The position numbers and the translations under genes are program-made. From CALCTE01 sp045585835 (lineage in GTDB: Bacteria > Bacillota > Clostridia > Oscillospirales > CAG-272), in assembly GCA_045585835.1 (NCBI GenBank), contig JAZMZG010000013.1, positions 151,801-215,800 of the forward strand: DNA of 64,000 bases. Reading direction: 5' to 3'. The notes under the pieces were generated by a model, which did not search any database, was not told the origin of the DNA, and worked only from the letters and a program-made list of their open reading frames with translations. Positions 54,873-62,405 of this stretch are shown here, one piece after another. The first letter of the stretch is position 1, and the number at the start of each line of letters is the position of its first letter.

Positions 54873-55772
54873 ATGAGTTATCTGATAATTATTTTAGTAG
54901 CAATATTGTTCACGACTCACGAGCCCGTAAGTAAGCTTATTGCTAACGAGATAAATCCTTACGCGCTAACAGCAATCAGATTTTTTCTCGGATCACTTGT
55001 TTGCTTACCGCTTTCGATTCGAGATATAATTAAAAACAAGCTAAAACTTGGTTATAAAGATTTTCTTATTCTCGGAGGACTGGGCATACTTGATATGTGT
55101 GCAATGGTCATACTTCAGATCGGCGTAAAAGTAGGCAACTCCCCTGCCCTTATCTCGATACTCTTTTCCGCAAATTCGATCTTTACTATCATTCTTTCTG
55201 TCATATTCCTTAAAAATAAATTTACCAAGGCAAAGCTTATCGGTATGATATTCTGCATACTCGGTGTTATCTTATCAATTGATTTCAGCAAGGGTGGTAC
55301 AAACGGACTTTCAATAGTTCTGGCATTACTTTCCGCACTGATATTCAGCGTATACACCGTGCTTTGCAAAAAGAATATGCACAGATTCACAGGCTCCATA
55401 CAAACGGGTATATCGTTCTTTATGGGAAGCTCGCTACTGATATTGGTTCTTATGATATGTAACATTGATATCGTAGGCGGAATTGCACTTTCTAACTTAG
55501 CTCAAATCTCATATTTATCCTTTATAGTAACAGGGTTAGGATTCCTCTTATATTTCACTGTACTTAAAAAGAGCGGACCTGATTTAGCGGCATTGACATA
55601 TATCATTAAGCCCATACTTACTCCGTTTGTAGCTTGGATAGTAAACGATGAAGTCCCGAGATATACAATCATTATAGCAGTAATTTTAGTTGCTATAGGC
55701 GCATCAATCTCCGGCGGAGCTATAGGAAATCTTGCGAAAGCAAGAAAAGCGAAAAAGGCTAGTACAAAATAA
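54873..55772 (+). CDS. EamA-family (drug/metabolite superfamily) transporter
   Basis: 299 residues and ten predicted membrane helices as two EamA repeats (about 1-140 and 148-285). The first contains FFLGSLVCLPLS and the second GLGFLLYFTVLKK. The tail is basic (KARKAKKAS). DMT carriers move amino acids, nucleotide sugars or metabolites and are often exporters, so its role in an operon of glycosidases could be efflux of a product or import of a small aglycone. No strong binding-site motif decides it. It is the last gene of the plus operon. Confidence 0.9.
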   Translation: MSYLIIILVAILFTTHEPVSKLIANEINPYALTAIRFFLGSLVCLPLSIRDIIKNKLKLGYKDFLILGGLGILDMCAMVILQIGVKVGNSPALISILFSANSIFTIILSVIFLKNKFTKAKLIGMIFCILGVILSIDFSKGGTNGLSIVLALLSALIFSVYTVLCKKNMHRFTGSIQTGISFFMGSSLLILVLMICNIDIVGGIALSNLAQISYLSFIVTGLGFLLYFTVLKKSGPDLAALTYIIKPILTPFVAWIVNDEVPRYTIIIAVILVAIGASISGGAIGNLAKARKAKKASTK

Positions 55773-55787
55773 TCCTACATAAATATT

Positions 55788-55822
55788 AAACGTCCGATAA
55801 GGTAATTCCTTATCGGACGTTT
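55788..55822. terminator. Bidirectional terminator between the two sugar operons
   Basis: AAACGTCCGATAAGG (55788-55802) pairs with CCTTATCGGACGTTT (55808-55822), loop TAATT, with T-runs outward. It ends both convergent operons. Confidence 0.92.
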
Positions 55823-55830
55823 TCTTAAGT

Positions 55831-56511
55831 TTATTTATTATACTCGTTGCAAAGAAGATGCAAGGGTGCCTCGTCCTCTTCAATTTCGGGGAATCTGCCA
55901 ACCTTATCGTAGAAGCGGTTATCATTTGCATCATCGTTGCACATAGATACTTCGCGTACAAGCACGGTTCCCTTTCCTTCTTCTCCCCAGAATCTGTGGT
56001 AAAGGTAAGGCGTCAAGGTAATGCTTTCACCGGGCTTAATGCAGACCTCCGTTCCTGCGGGAAACGTTTTCTTTACGCCGTCAATGCTTACAACAACATC
56101 AGTATCGGCAAGTCCTGCCTCATCTTCAGTAGCATTAAAAAGCTTAATGATAAGATTTCCGCCGCCGCAGTTGATGATGTCTTCCATCTTATTCCAGTGG
56201 AAGTGCATAGGCGTGATCTGATTTTCTTGAACGATCATAAGCTTTTCAGCATAAGTCTTGGGATACTTTGCGGAATTCTTTTGATTTCCGTTTCTGAGTG
56301 TAATAAGGAAAAGGCCCATTTTACTAAAATCTCCGCCGCCAAAGTCAGTAATATCCCAACCGAGCATATTGTCCTTAATTTCTTCGCACTCATCACCCTT
56401 TGTTTTCCAATCATCAGGAGTCCAAAGAATAAAAGGAGGAAGGCTGATTTTATACTCATCAAAAAATTTCAACGCATTACGCATGCAGCTATTGATTTCA
56501 GAACGTTTCAT
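55831..56511 (-). CDS. D-lyxose ketol-isomerase family protein
   Basis: 226-residue cupin of the D-lyxose isomerase family, which converts D-lyxose to D-xylulose and often D-mannose to D-fructose. It starts MKRSEINSCMRNALKFF. Metal ligands are visible as PMHFHWNKMEDI (two His and Glu) and PYLYHRFWGEEG (last His). GWDITDFGGGDF and LFLITLRNG are family segments. It is the last gene of the minus sugar operon, 17 bases after the larger isomerase. No pentulose kinase is nearby. Confidence 0.9.
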   Translation of the reverse strand: MKRSEINSCMRNALKFFDEYKISLPPFILWTPDDWKTKGDECEEIKDNMLGWDITDFGGGDFSKMGLFLITLRNGNQKNSAKYPKTYAEKLMIVQENQITPMHFHWNKMEDIINCGGGNLIIKLFNATEDEAGLADTDVVVSIDGVKKTFPAGTEVCIKPGESITLTPYLYHRFWGEEGKGTVLVREVSMCNDDANDNRFYDKVGRFPEIEEDEAPLHLLCNEYNK

Positions 56512-56528
56512 AATATATTACCTCCTAA

Positions 56529-57833
56529 TTAAATTATATACATTTTGATATTGTTTATCTTGCAGAAGCACTTGAGTTCTTCTGTAAAGTCACCGTATGC
56601 AACCATCCAGTGATGTCCAATACCGTTTTCCATAATTTCTTTGTTCATTTGAGAAACGGGCTTCTCAAATTTGATCTTTACGGGGTTGCCGGGGAATTCC
56701 ATACCGCAAGGAACTGCGTCGCCAACCATTATAGAAAGGCGGAACTCATCTCCGTGACCGCAAATATTTACAGCTGTAACTTTACCGGGCTTTACGAGGA
56801 ATTTCGTGCATACGCCCGTTTCCGCCAGGCGAACGGGAGCAAGGTCAACTTCACCTTCTGCTATAGAAAATCCGGAAGAACCACAGTGAGCAAACAAAAT
56901 GGTGTTAGCCTTTTCATCAAGATACAAAAGATCGGTGTTGTTGATAGGTTTACCACTGAGTTCATACATCATCTTCATAGTAAGAGCATTTGTAACGTCG
57001 CCCTCGCAAGAACCGACTATACCCTCTTCAGCAAGAAGTGAATATCCGAGGCAGATCTTTCCCATATATGTAGTGTAGCACTTTACAGAAAGCGCTTCAA
57101 GCTCATATTCATTTGCCAATTCCTTGAGTGCTGCATAGTATTTGATAGATTCGATCATACTCTCCTTCGCAGCAGTCACCTTGCAAGGAGAAAGAATATC
57201 TTTCTTTTCTTCAAGAAGCTTTTCAGCTTCGGAATCCGTCATTTCTGCAACCTTCGACGTCATTTCTTTTTCATCAAGATTTACTACGCGTGCGCCAAGC
57301 TTCTGCTTAATTGCAAATTCATCATAAGCAATTTCGGTCATCCCCTTTACACGTCCGCCGATAGCGCCTACTCTTACCTTGCTCATGCAGTTCTTGAGTG
57401 CATAAGCAGTCGTAAGATTCTTAACCTCTCTGGCGCAAGCTTCGTCGTCAGCATCGCCATATACGAATTCGCACGTTTTTCCGATATCTCTGAATACTGC
57501 GCCGATCTGATGCGCACAGCAGAGTGAACCCGTATCAAATGCAGGGTATGCGCGAAGAATAAGAGGCATATCTACGTAAGAAAGAAGGTCGAGAAGATGG
57601 TGGTCCTCACTCCACGTTGCAATACATATCATAAGCACGTCTGCATCTGTTGCTTTAAGCTTTGCAGCAGCCTCGCGAACTGTGTCCAAATCATGCATAA
57701 CAACGCCCGTGTTTTCGCAAGAGATACCATTTGCTTCTAAGGTTACTGCAGTTTGATTCAAAAGAGGCAACGCTTCTTCATAGCCAACTTCAAAAGGACA
57801 GGCTAAAGCTACAGCAGCTACTTTTAATTTCAT
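56529..57833 (-). CDS. L-fucose/L-arabinose-isomerase-like protein
   Basis: 434 residues with the fold of L-fucose isomerase: an N-terminal Rossmann-like part (VAAVALACPFEVGYEEALPL; DADVLMICIATWSEDHHLL) and a C-terminal domain (residues about 270-430). Metal-type residues appear in CEGDVTNALTMKMMYE, and FAHCGSSG comes later. Exact sugar cannot be read; L-fucose, L-arabinose and related hexoses are candidates. It is shorter than E. coli FucI (about 590) and AraA (about 500). It lies between the epimerase-like gene and the lyxose isomerase. ATG at 57833 follows GGAGA. Confidence 0.82.
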   Translation of the reverse strand: MKLKVAAVALACPFEVGYEEALPLLNQTAVTLEANGISCENTGVVMHDLDTVREAAAKLKATDADVLMICIATWSEDHHLLDLLSYVDMPLILRAYPAFDTGSLCCAHQIGAVFRDIGKTCEFVYGDADDEACAREVKNLTTAYALKNCMSKVRVGAIGGRVKGMTEIAYDEFAIKQKLGARVVNLDEKEMTSKVAEMTDSEAEKLLEEKKDILSPCKVTAAKESMIESIKYYAALKELANEYELEALSVKCYTTYMGKICLGYSLLAEEGIVGSCEGDVTNALTMKMMYELSGKPINNTDLLYLDEKANTILFAHCGSSGFSIAEGEVDLAPVRLAETGVCTKFLVKPGKVTAVNICGHGDEFRLSIMVGDAVPCGMEFPGNPVKIKFEKPVSQMNKEIMENGIGHHWMVAYGDFTEELKCFCKINNIKMYII

Positions 57834-57854
57834 AATAATCTCCTTTTACGTTAT

Positions 57855-58688
57855 TTAATATTCTTTTTTAAGTTTCCAAGTTTCTTTAAAGCTTACACTT
57901 TCTCCCGTCTTGACTGTATAAAGCGGTGATAAGCTTTCAAGTTCTACCATATAGTCACACATGTACGTTTCATAAGAAACATTACCGTCAGGATATTCTT
58001 TATCCGAAAAAATATCATAGATTTTTTCAAAAACAACACCCTTGTTTGTATAGGAAATCGGGCCCGATGGATGAGCTACACCTATCTTATAACGTGTGCC
58101 CGTCGCTTGATGTCTTAGGGTGATAGATTCACGCTTGTACGTTGCTCTTTCATCACCTAGACTTGTGTAAAACCAAGTAGTAATTTTATTGACGGGTACA
58201 GAACCTGACTCGGCATATTTAAGCGGAATAAATTCTGTACCGCCGGGCGCAATCGATGTTACAGGCCAAATAGAAAAGTTTTGGGCTTCAGTATCTATAT
58301 TTTTTACTATATGATTTATCGTTATCGAATCATCAGATACAAACGATATCTCCATAGTCTTTTCAACTTTTTTCCAAGGATCAGCATTTTGACGAATGAT
58401 AATCGTTCGGTCTAAAAGCTCATATGATATCGGCTCGTTATCGGGATAATAAATTTCTTTGCATTCAGGCGCAGTCCACAATCTGTGACCGCCGTATACT
58501 CTCCAACCATTAGGCGTTGTCAAATCTGTCATATCTTTCGGCTGTTCAAAAAACAAATTGTCACTGCCGTTATATGAAAGATATGATATACGTATTCCGT
58601 GATCAAGCGGGATTCCAATAACTATATCGCCATTTTTAGCAAAAAGAGTTTCTCCAAAAAGTGAATGATTTTTAATATAAGTTTTCAT
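57855..58688 (-). CDS. Aldose-1-epimerase-like (galactose mutarotase fold) protein
   Basis: 277 residues resembling DUF4380/galactose-mutarotase-fold proteins: IGIPLDHGIRISYLSYNG, the conserved YGGHRLWTAPE and a WPVTSIAPGG segment. Typical catalytic His and Glu of GalM are not all visible, so it may bind or epimerise an unusual sugar. The second in-frame ATG (58688) gives the natural start MKTYIKNHSLFG. It lies 21 bases upstream of the large isomerase. Confidence 0.75.
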   Translation of the reverse strand: MKTYIKNHSLFGETLFAKNGDIVIGIPLDHGIRISYLSYNGSDNLFFEQPKDMTDLTTPNGWRVYGGHRLWTAPECKEIYYPDNEPISYELLDRTIIIRQNADPWKKVEKTMEISFVSDDSITINHIVKNIDTEAQNFSIWPVTSIAPGGTEFIPLKYAESGSVPVNKITTWFYTSLGDERATYKRESITLRHQATGTRYKIGVAHPSGPISYTNKGVVFEKIYDIFSDKEYPDGNVSYETYMCDYMVELESLSPLYTVKTGESVSFKETWKLKKEY

Positions 58689-58694
58689 AATCAT

Positions 58695-58771
58695 ATTACG
58701 ATAATATTCTTTAAGTTGTATGCCCGCGCAAATTAGTCGGCAATATATGAATTTTATCGACGGGCGGTTTT
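58695..58771 (-). other. Short non-coding gap
   Basis: Between the PIG-L remnant and the epimerase-like gene. I see no frame here; the gap probably marks sequence lost from the remnant. Confidence 0.5.
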
Positions 58772-58891
58772 TTAGTTTCCGGCTTTACAACCGATAAAAA
58801 TTTTATGACCTTCGCTTGAGTATTTTGCAAGTGTTCCTCCGCAGTTTATCTGAATATCATCGGGATGTGCACCTATCGCTGATATATTCAT
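58772..58891 (-). pseudogene. N-terminal remnant of a PIG-L/LmbE-family deacetylase
   Basis: A 39-codon frame from ATG 58891 reads MNISAIGAHPDDIQINCGG, then TLAKYSSEGHKIFIGCKAGN and a stop. AHPDD with the following GG is the hallmark N-terminus of PIG-L Zn-dependent N-acetyl-sugar deacetylases, which are normally 220-260 residues. No matching downstream part is found in any frame up to the epimerase gene, so about 85 percent of the gene is missing. GGAG lies 10 bases ahead of the ATG. It was probably a real gene of this operon that was deleted. Confidence 0.85.
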
Positions 58892-58913
58892 AAAAAATAA
58901 CTCCAATTTTTCA

Positions 58914-58950
58914 TATAGCCATAGCATAAGTGAATTATGCTATGGCTATA
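58914..58950. repeat. Perfect 16-bp inverted repeat after the PMI-like gene
   Basis: TATAGCCATAGCATAA (58914-58929) and TTATGCTATGGCTATA (58935-58950) with a GTGAA loop. There is no T-run on the minus strand after it, so it is not a normal terminator. It could stop exonucleases and protect the upstream PMI-like message, or mark the end of a deletion. Confidence 0.8.
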
Positions 58951-58974
58951 AAGTCAGTTATTCAGGTTAGCTAA

Positions 58975-60780
58975 TTAACCCTGCTTCCATCTCTGGATAA
59001 CACAAGTTACGCGGCCGCCCTCTTCATTGATGATCTCATAATCACCGAAGCTTGCGGGAACAACGAGTGTCTGGAACTTGTCACATACTGCAAAGAGGTC
59101 GGGGTTAGCCTTGGAGCGAACTGTAACCTTCTTACCAACAGTAAGCGTGAACATATGCATGAACTTGCCTTCTGTGGACAATTCACCAACGTTTTCGAAG
59201 TGAATTCTCTCTACGTGGTAAGGCATAACAGGTGTTGTCTTGTAGCGGTCGATGAAGTATTCCTTCGTCCACTTAACAACGCTGGGGGTAGAAAGGAGGT
59301 GATCCTTAACCCAAGAAGCTCTTCTCGTCTTCTCCATGTTTCTGCCGTGCTCAAGGTGCATCTTGAGGGGCTTGCCCGTCATCGTCTTTGCATTATCGTC
59401 CCAAGAGGGTCTTGCAAAGTCGTACTCAAAGAAGGAGTACTCAGTACCGTTGATGGAGGGGTTGGTATCCATTTCGAGAACCATCTGGTTACCGCCGTGG
59501 CCGTGCATCGTTCCGGGGGGGATGAGGTAAAGGTCGCCTTCTTTGCTGGACCAGTTAGCGATAAAGTCCTTCCAGTTTTCGATAGGAGTTATGTTCTGAG
59601 AAGCTTCACAAAGTCTCTCCCACTCTTCGATATCTGCATCGTCGTGGAAGCCCATCCATGTATTAGCACCCTCATAAGCCTCAGCTATGTAGTATGTCTC
59701 ATATCTTCCGAGAGGCTCATTGAAGTGGTCAGCAACGTACTTGCTGCTGGGGTGAATGTGCATGGGCATCGAAATTCTCTCAGCGGGCTGAGGGGTGGGA
59801 TGCCAACCGTCATCAAGCCAGATATCAAGCGGGAAAAGTCCGGGATACTTCTTGTCGATGAGTTCACCAACAAGCTCTTTGCCGTACTGCATAGCATTGA
59901 GCATGGGCATAGAAATGCTTCTCTCGCCGCCAAAATCGATAAGGATACGAAGCTCGGGACCTGCAATCTTGTTCCAAGCGTTGTTAGCAAGTCCTTCTAC
60001 CTGATAGTCCATATCATGATATCTGTATGCTCCCCAAGGACCGGGGCTGAAGATCTTAACTTCGTGGATAGGATACTTAACGAGAGTGGACATGATCTCG
60101 TTGTATGCTTCCTGAGGAATGAGTACGAGATCGTCTGCAAAGTAGTTCTCTACGTAGTAATCCATAGCGCCATACATATAATCCTTCTGACGCTTCAACA
60201 TGTAGTAGTCCGAATAGTTGTACTCTTTCCAGTTGTAACCCTTTGTGGGCTCCTTGCAACCGAACGTGGGAAGTTCGCCGTTCCACATATCCCACTGAAC
60301 TTTCTGGTGAGTGTTATCAACGTAGCACTTAACATCAAGAACATCTTCGAATGCTTTGATGGAAGCACCCATACCGTAGATGATCTTTACGCCGTCTTTA
60401 TTAGCAAGCTTAGCCTTAACATCAGCAATAGCTGCTTCAACCATGATGTCCTCAATAACACCTGTCTGGTTAACTTTACCGAAACCGGGATCATCAGTAA
60501 CATAGGGCTGATTGTAAGCGATAATTTCTTCTCTTGTCTTGTAAAGTTCATCAGCTGCAATAAGAGCAGTCTTGATTCCCTTTGCTTCCAACTTCGCAGC
60601 AACTGCCTTTGCAATCTTCTCGAAGTTGATACCGTACCATCCGTCGATGGCGATGTTTCCGGCTGTCAAAGAAGCGATCTTCTCAACAACTTTGTCCCAA
60701 CCGAAAGTAACAGAATCTCTGTTTTTTGCTGAAATAACAATCTTATTATCAGCATTCTTAATAGACTCATAAACCGGCAT
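58975..60780 (-). CDS. Degenerate P-loop kinase domain fused to mannose-6-phosphate-isomerase-like cupin
   Basis: 601 residues. The N-terminal part (about 25-240) resembles uridine-kinase-type P-loop kinases, but the loop AIDGWYGINFEKIA (44-57) lacks the GxxxxGK[ST] lysine and serine. The C-terminal part (about 275-595) is a class I PMI-like double cupin. Metal ligands are MPMHIHPSS (H341, H343) and PPGTMHGHGG (H426, H428), with further RRASWV and EYSFFEYDF stretches. Substrate may be a sugar phosphate, with the kinase-like part as a sugar- or nucleotide-binding module. Codon use is strongly biased to C-ending codons, like a highly expressed gene; this also keeps a 525-codon antisense frame open. 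It heads the minus sugar operon. Confidence 0.82.
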   Translation of the reverse strand: MPVYESIKNADNKIVISAKNRDSVTFGWDKVVEKIASLTAGNIAIDGWYGINFEKIAKAVAAKLEAKGIKTALIAADELYKTREEIIAYNQPYVTDDPGFGKVNQTGVIEDIMVEAAIADVKAKLANKDGVKIIYGMGASIKAFEDVLDVKCYVDNTHQKVQWDMWNGELPTFGCKEPTKGYNWKEYNYSDYYMLKRQKDYMYGAMDYYVENYFADDLVLIPQEAYNEIMSTLVKYPIHEVKIFSPGPWGAYRYHDMDYQVEGLANNAWNKIAGPELRILIDFGGERSISMPMLNAMQYGKELVGELIDKKYPGLFPLDIWLDDGWHPTPQPAERISMPMHIHPSSKYVADHFNEPLGRYETYYIAEAYEGANTWMGFHDDADIEEWERLCEASQNITPIENWKDFIANWSSKEGDLYLIPPGTMHGHGGNQMVLEMDTNPSINGTEYSFFEYDFARPSWDDNAKTMTGKPLKMHLEHGRNMEKTRRASWVKDHLLSTPSVVKWTKEYFIDRYKTTPVMPYHVERIHFENVGELSTEGKFMHMFTLTVGKKVTVRSKANPDLFAVCDKFQTLVVPASFGDYEIINEEGGRVTCVIQRWKQG

Positions 60781-60814
60781 TTTTCTTCCTCCTTAAATTT
60801 TGTTAGATTTACAT

Positions 60815-60832
60815 AAAGAAACGTATTTCTTT
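60815..60832. promoter_or_regulatory. Inverted repeat at the transcript start of the PMI-like gene
   Basis: AAAGAAA (60815-60821), CGTA, TTTCTTT (60826-60832): a 7-bp perfect palindrome at about +1 to +18. In addition TTTACATAAA (60808-60817) and its reverse complement TTTATGTAAA (60859-60868) flank the promoter 51 bases apart. Candidate operators; the binding protein is unknown. Confidence 0.45.
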
Positions 60833-60838
60833 GAGAAT

Positions 60839-60868
60839 ATTATAGCATAAATTATTTGTTTATGTAAA
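60839..60868 (-). promoter_or_regulatory. Promoter of the minus sugar operon
   Basis: Minus-strand TTTACA (60868-60863), 18-base spacer, TATAAT (60844-60839), about 58 bases ahead of the PMI-like start. Confidence 0.65.
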
Positions 60869-60902
60869 GATAGTTTTTTCCTAAAATTTTATACTATATT
60901 CC

Positions 60903-60939
60903 ATAAATAAAAAATCCGACCTAATTTTAGGTCGGATTT
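60903..60939 (-). terminator. Terminator of the AspT-type transporter gene
   Basis: AAATCCGACCTA (60912-60923) pairs with TAGGTCGGATTT (60928-60939). On the minus strand it is followed by TTTTTATT, 11 bases after the transporter stop. Confidence 0.85.
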
Positions 60940-60950
60940 AAATTACAGCT

Positions 60951-62216
60951 TTAGAACAATATTATCAAGAACTGCGAAACAAGTACCACCGCAATAAGAG
61001 CAATAGGATATGTTGCGGCATAAGCAGCTGCAACACTTTCCGTACCTGCCACGTTTATAAGAGTTCCGAGAGCGGGTGTACTTGTCATACCGCCCGTGAT
61101 AGAACCAAGATTGTTTAATAAGTTGAGCTTTAATACGTACTTAGCAAAGAAGAAACCAACAAACATAGGAATTATGGTCATTATAGCACCGTAGACAAAG
61201 TACATTACATCAAAATATTTAATAAATTCAGCGCCGCCGGGAATACCTGCACCTACAAGGAAAAGCACAAGTCCAAGCTCTCTGAAGAGCTTAAGCGCAG
61301 ATGTATCGGGGGTAACGTTAAGTCTTCCGAAATGTGCAAAATGTCCGAATATAAGCGAAACAAGCAAGCAACCGCCCGTAGACGTCAATGAGAAGCAAGT
61401 GCCGCTAAGTCCTTGACTTGAAAGAGGAATCTTAACAGAACCGATCAAAGTACCCAAAACAGCCACCAAAGAGAATACCGCAATTCCGTAATGGTCTAAA
61501 GAAAAGAGGTTAGAAGGCATTTTCTTTACACTTACGGAATCAACAGACTCAAGCTTTGCGCGCTCATGTGCCATATCAGCCTTCATAAACTTGGGAACGA
61601 GCTGAACAAAAAGAACAACTCCGATAACGCCGAATATGTAAGCTATACCATGACCAACCGATACTAAATCAACGTATTCTGCAGCCACCGTATCTTTTGC
61701 TGCGCTAAATGCAGGTGTTGATGTGAGAGAGCCGGAAAGAAGTCCGACTATCATTGCCGTAAACGCCTCTGCGTTTTCGCATGAGCCAAAGCCTACTACC
61801 TTACCTAAATAAATACATCCGACCGCAGATAATCCACCGGCGATAATTATAATAAACCCGAGCAATACGTATGACTTAAAGTTCTTTTTCAAATTACCAA
61901 AAAACTTGGGTCCCGCAATAAAACCAACGGATGTTACAAAGAACAAAAGACCGAGTTGTTCTACTATCTTAAGCGCATCTTTTGCAAATCCGGCATAATC
62001 AATACCATCAGCTACCTTTACGGCAAGCATACTTACAAACGGCTCATAAAACAATGCACCGAACAAAAGTGCAATTATAAATACACCTGCGTCACCAAGC
62101 GACACACCTTTAATCTTAATGCGTCCTATCGCATATCCGACAAACAAAATTGCCAGAATTGCAATTACGAAAACGACGTAAGGTTTTACTGATACAACAC
62201 CATTAAACAAACTCAT
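60951..62216 (-). CDS. AspT/YidE-type transporter without regulatory RCK domains
   Basis: 421 residues, about ten to twelve membrane helices, in two related halves. The family hallmarks are GSLTSTPAF and GGMTSTPALG, one per half, with matching GLLFFVTSVGFIAG and LGLVLFLVGAGIPGG segments. AspT exchanges aspartate and alanine; YidE/YbjL homologues have unknown substrates and normally carry two TrkA_C domains between the halves. Here only a linker of about 30-40 residues (around 215-255) is present. It has its own promoter and terminator. It is not obviously tied to the sugar operon. Confidence 0.88.
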   Translation of the reverse strand: MSLFNGVVSVKPYVVFVIAILAILFVGYAIGRIKIKGVSLGDAGVFIIALLFGALFYEPFVSMLAVKVADGIDYAGFAKDALKIVEQLGLLFFVTSVGFIAGPKFFGNLKKNFKSYVLLGFIIIIAGGLSAVGCIYLGKVVGFGSCENAEAFTAMIVGLLSGSLTSTPAFSAAKDTVAAEYVDLVSVGHGIAYIFGVIGVVLFVQLVPKFMKADMAHERAKLESVDSVSVKKMPSNLFSLDHYGIAVFSLVAVLGTLIGSVKIPLSSQGLSGTCFSLTSTGGCLLVSLIFGHFAHFGRLNVTPDTSALKLFRELGLVLFLVGAGIPGGAEFIKYFDVMYFVYGAIMTIIPMFVGFFFAKYVLKLNLLNNLGSITGGMTSTPALGTLINVAGTESVAAAYAATYPIALIAVVLVSQFLIILF

Positions 62217-62266
62217 ACCATTTTCCCCTTTTTCTTTCTTTTTATGATATTTTTTACAACCCTTGT

Positions 62267-62295
62267 ATTATACCACGCTAAAATGCTTTTTGCAA
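62267..62295 (-). promoter_or_regulatory. Promoter of the AspT-type transporter
   Basis: Minus-strand TTGCAA (62295-62290), 17-base spacer, TATAAT (62272-62267), 50 bases ahead of the start. Confidence 0.7.
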
Positions 62296-62405
62296 CCTAT
62301 ATTTTCTACTTTTTAAAAAATATACCCTTACATTATAGGCAGTCACTACGCTTTTGCATATTATGAAATGTGGGGACACCCATAGTTAACAGAAAGGAAA
62401 CCGCA

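Noticed and set aside
58750..58775. Terminator-like GGGCGG-T6 on the plus strand near 58765
   Set aside because: No plus-strand gene ends there and the matching arm is poor.
59155..60732. A 525-codon open frame on the plus strand opposite the PMI-like gene
   Set aside because: It has no ribosome site or promoter, its product is Cys/Val-rich without recognisable motifs, and its openness follows from the strong codon bias of the real gene on the other strand.
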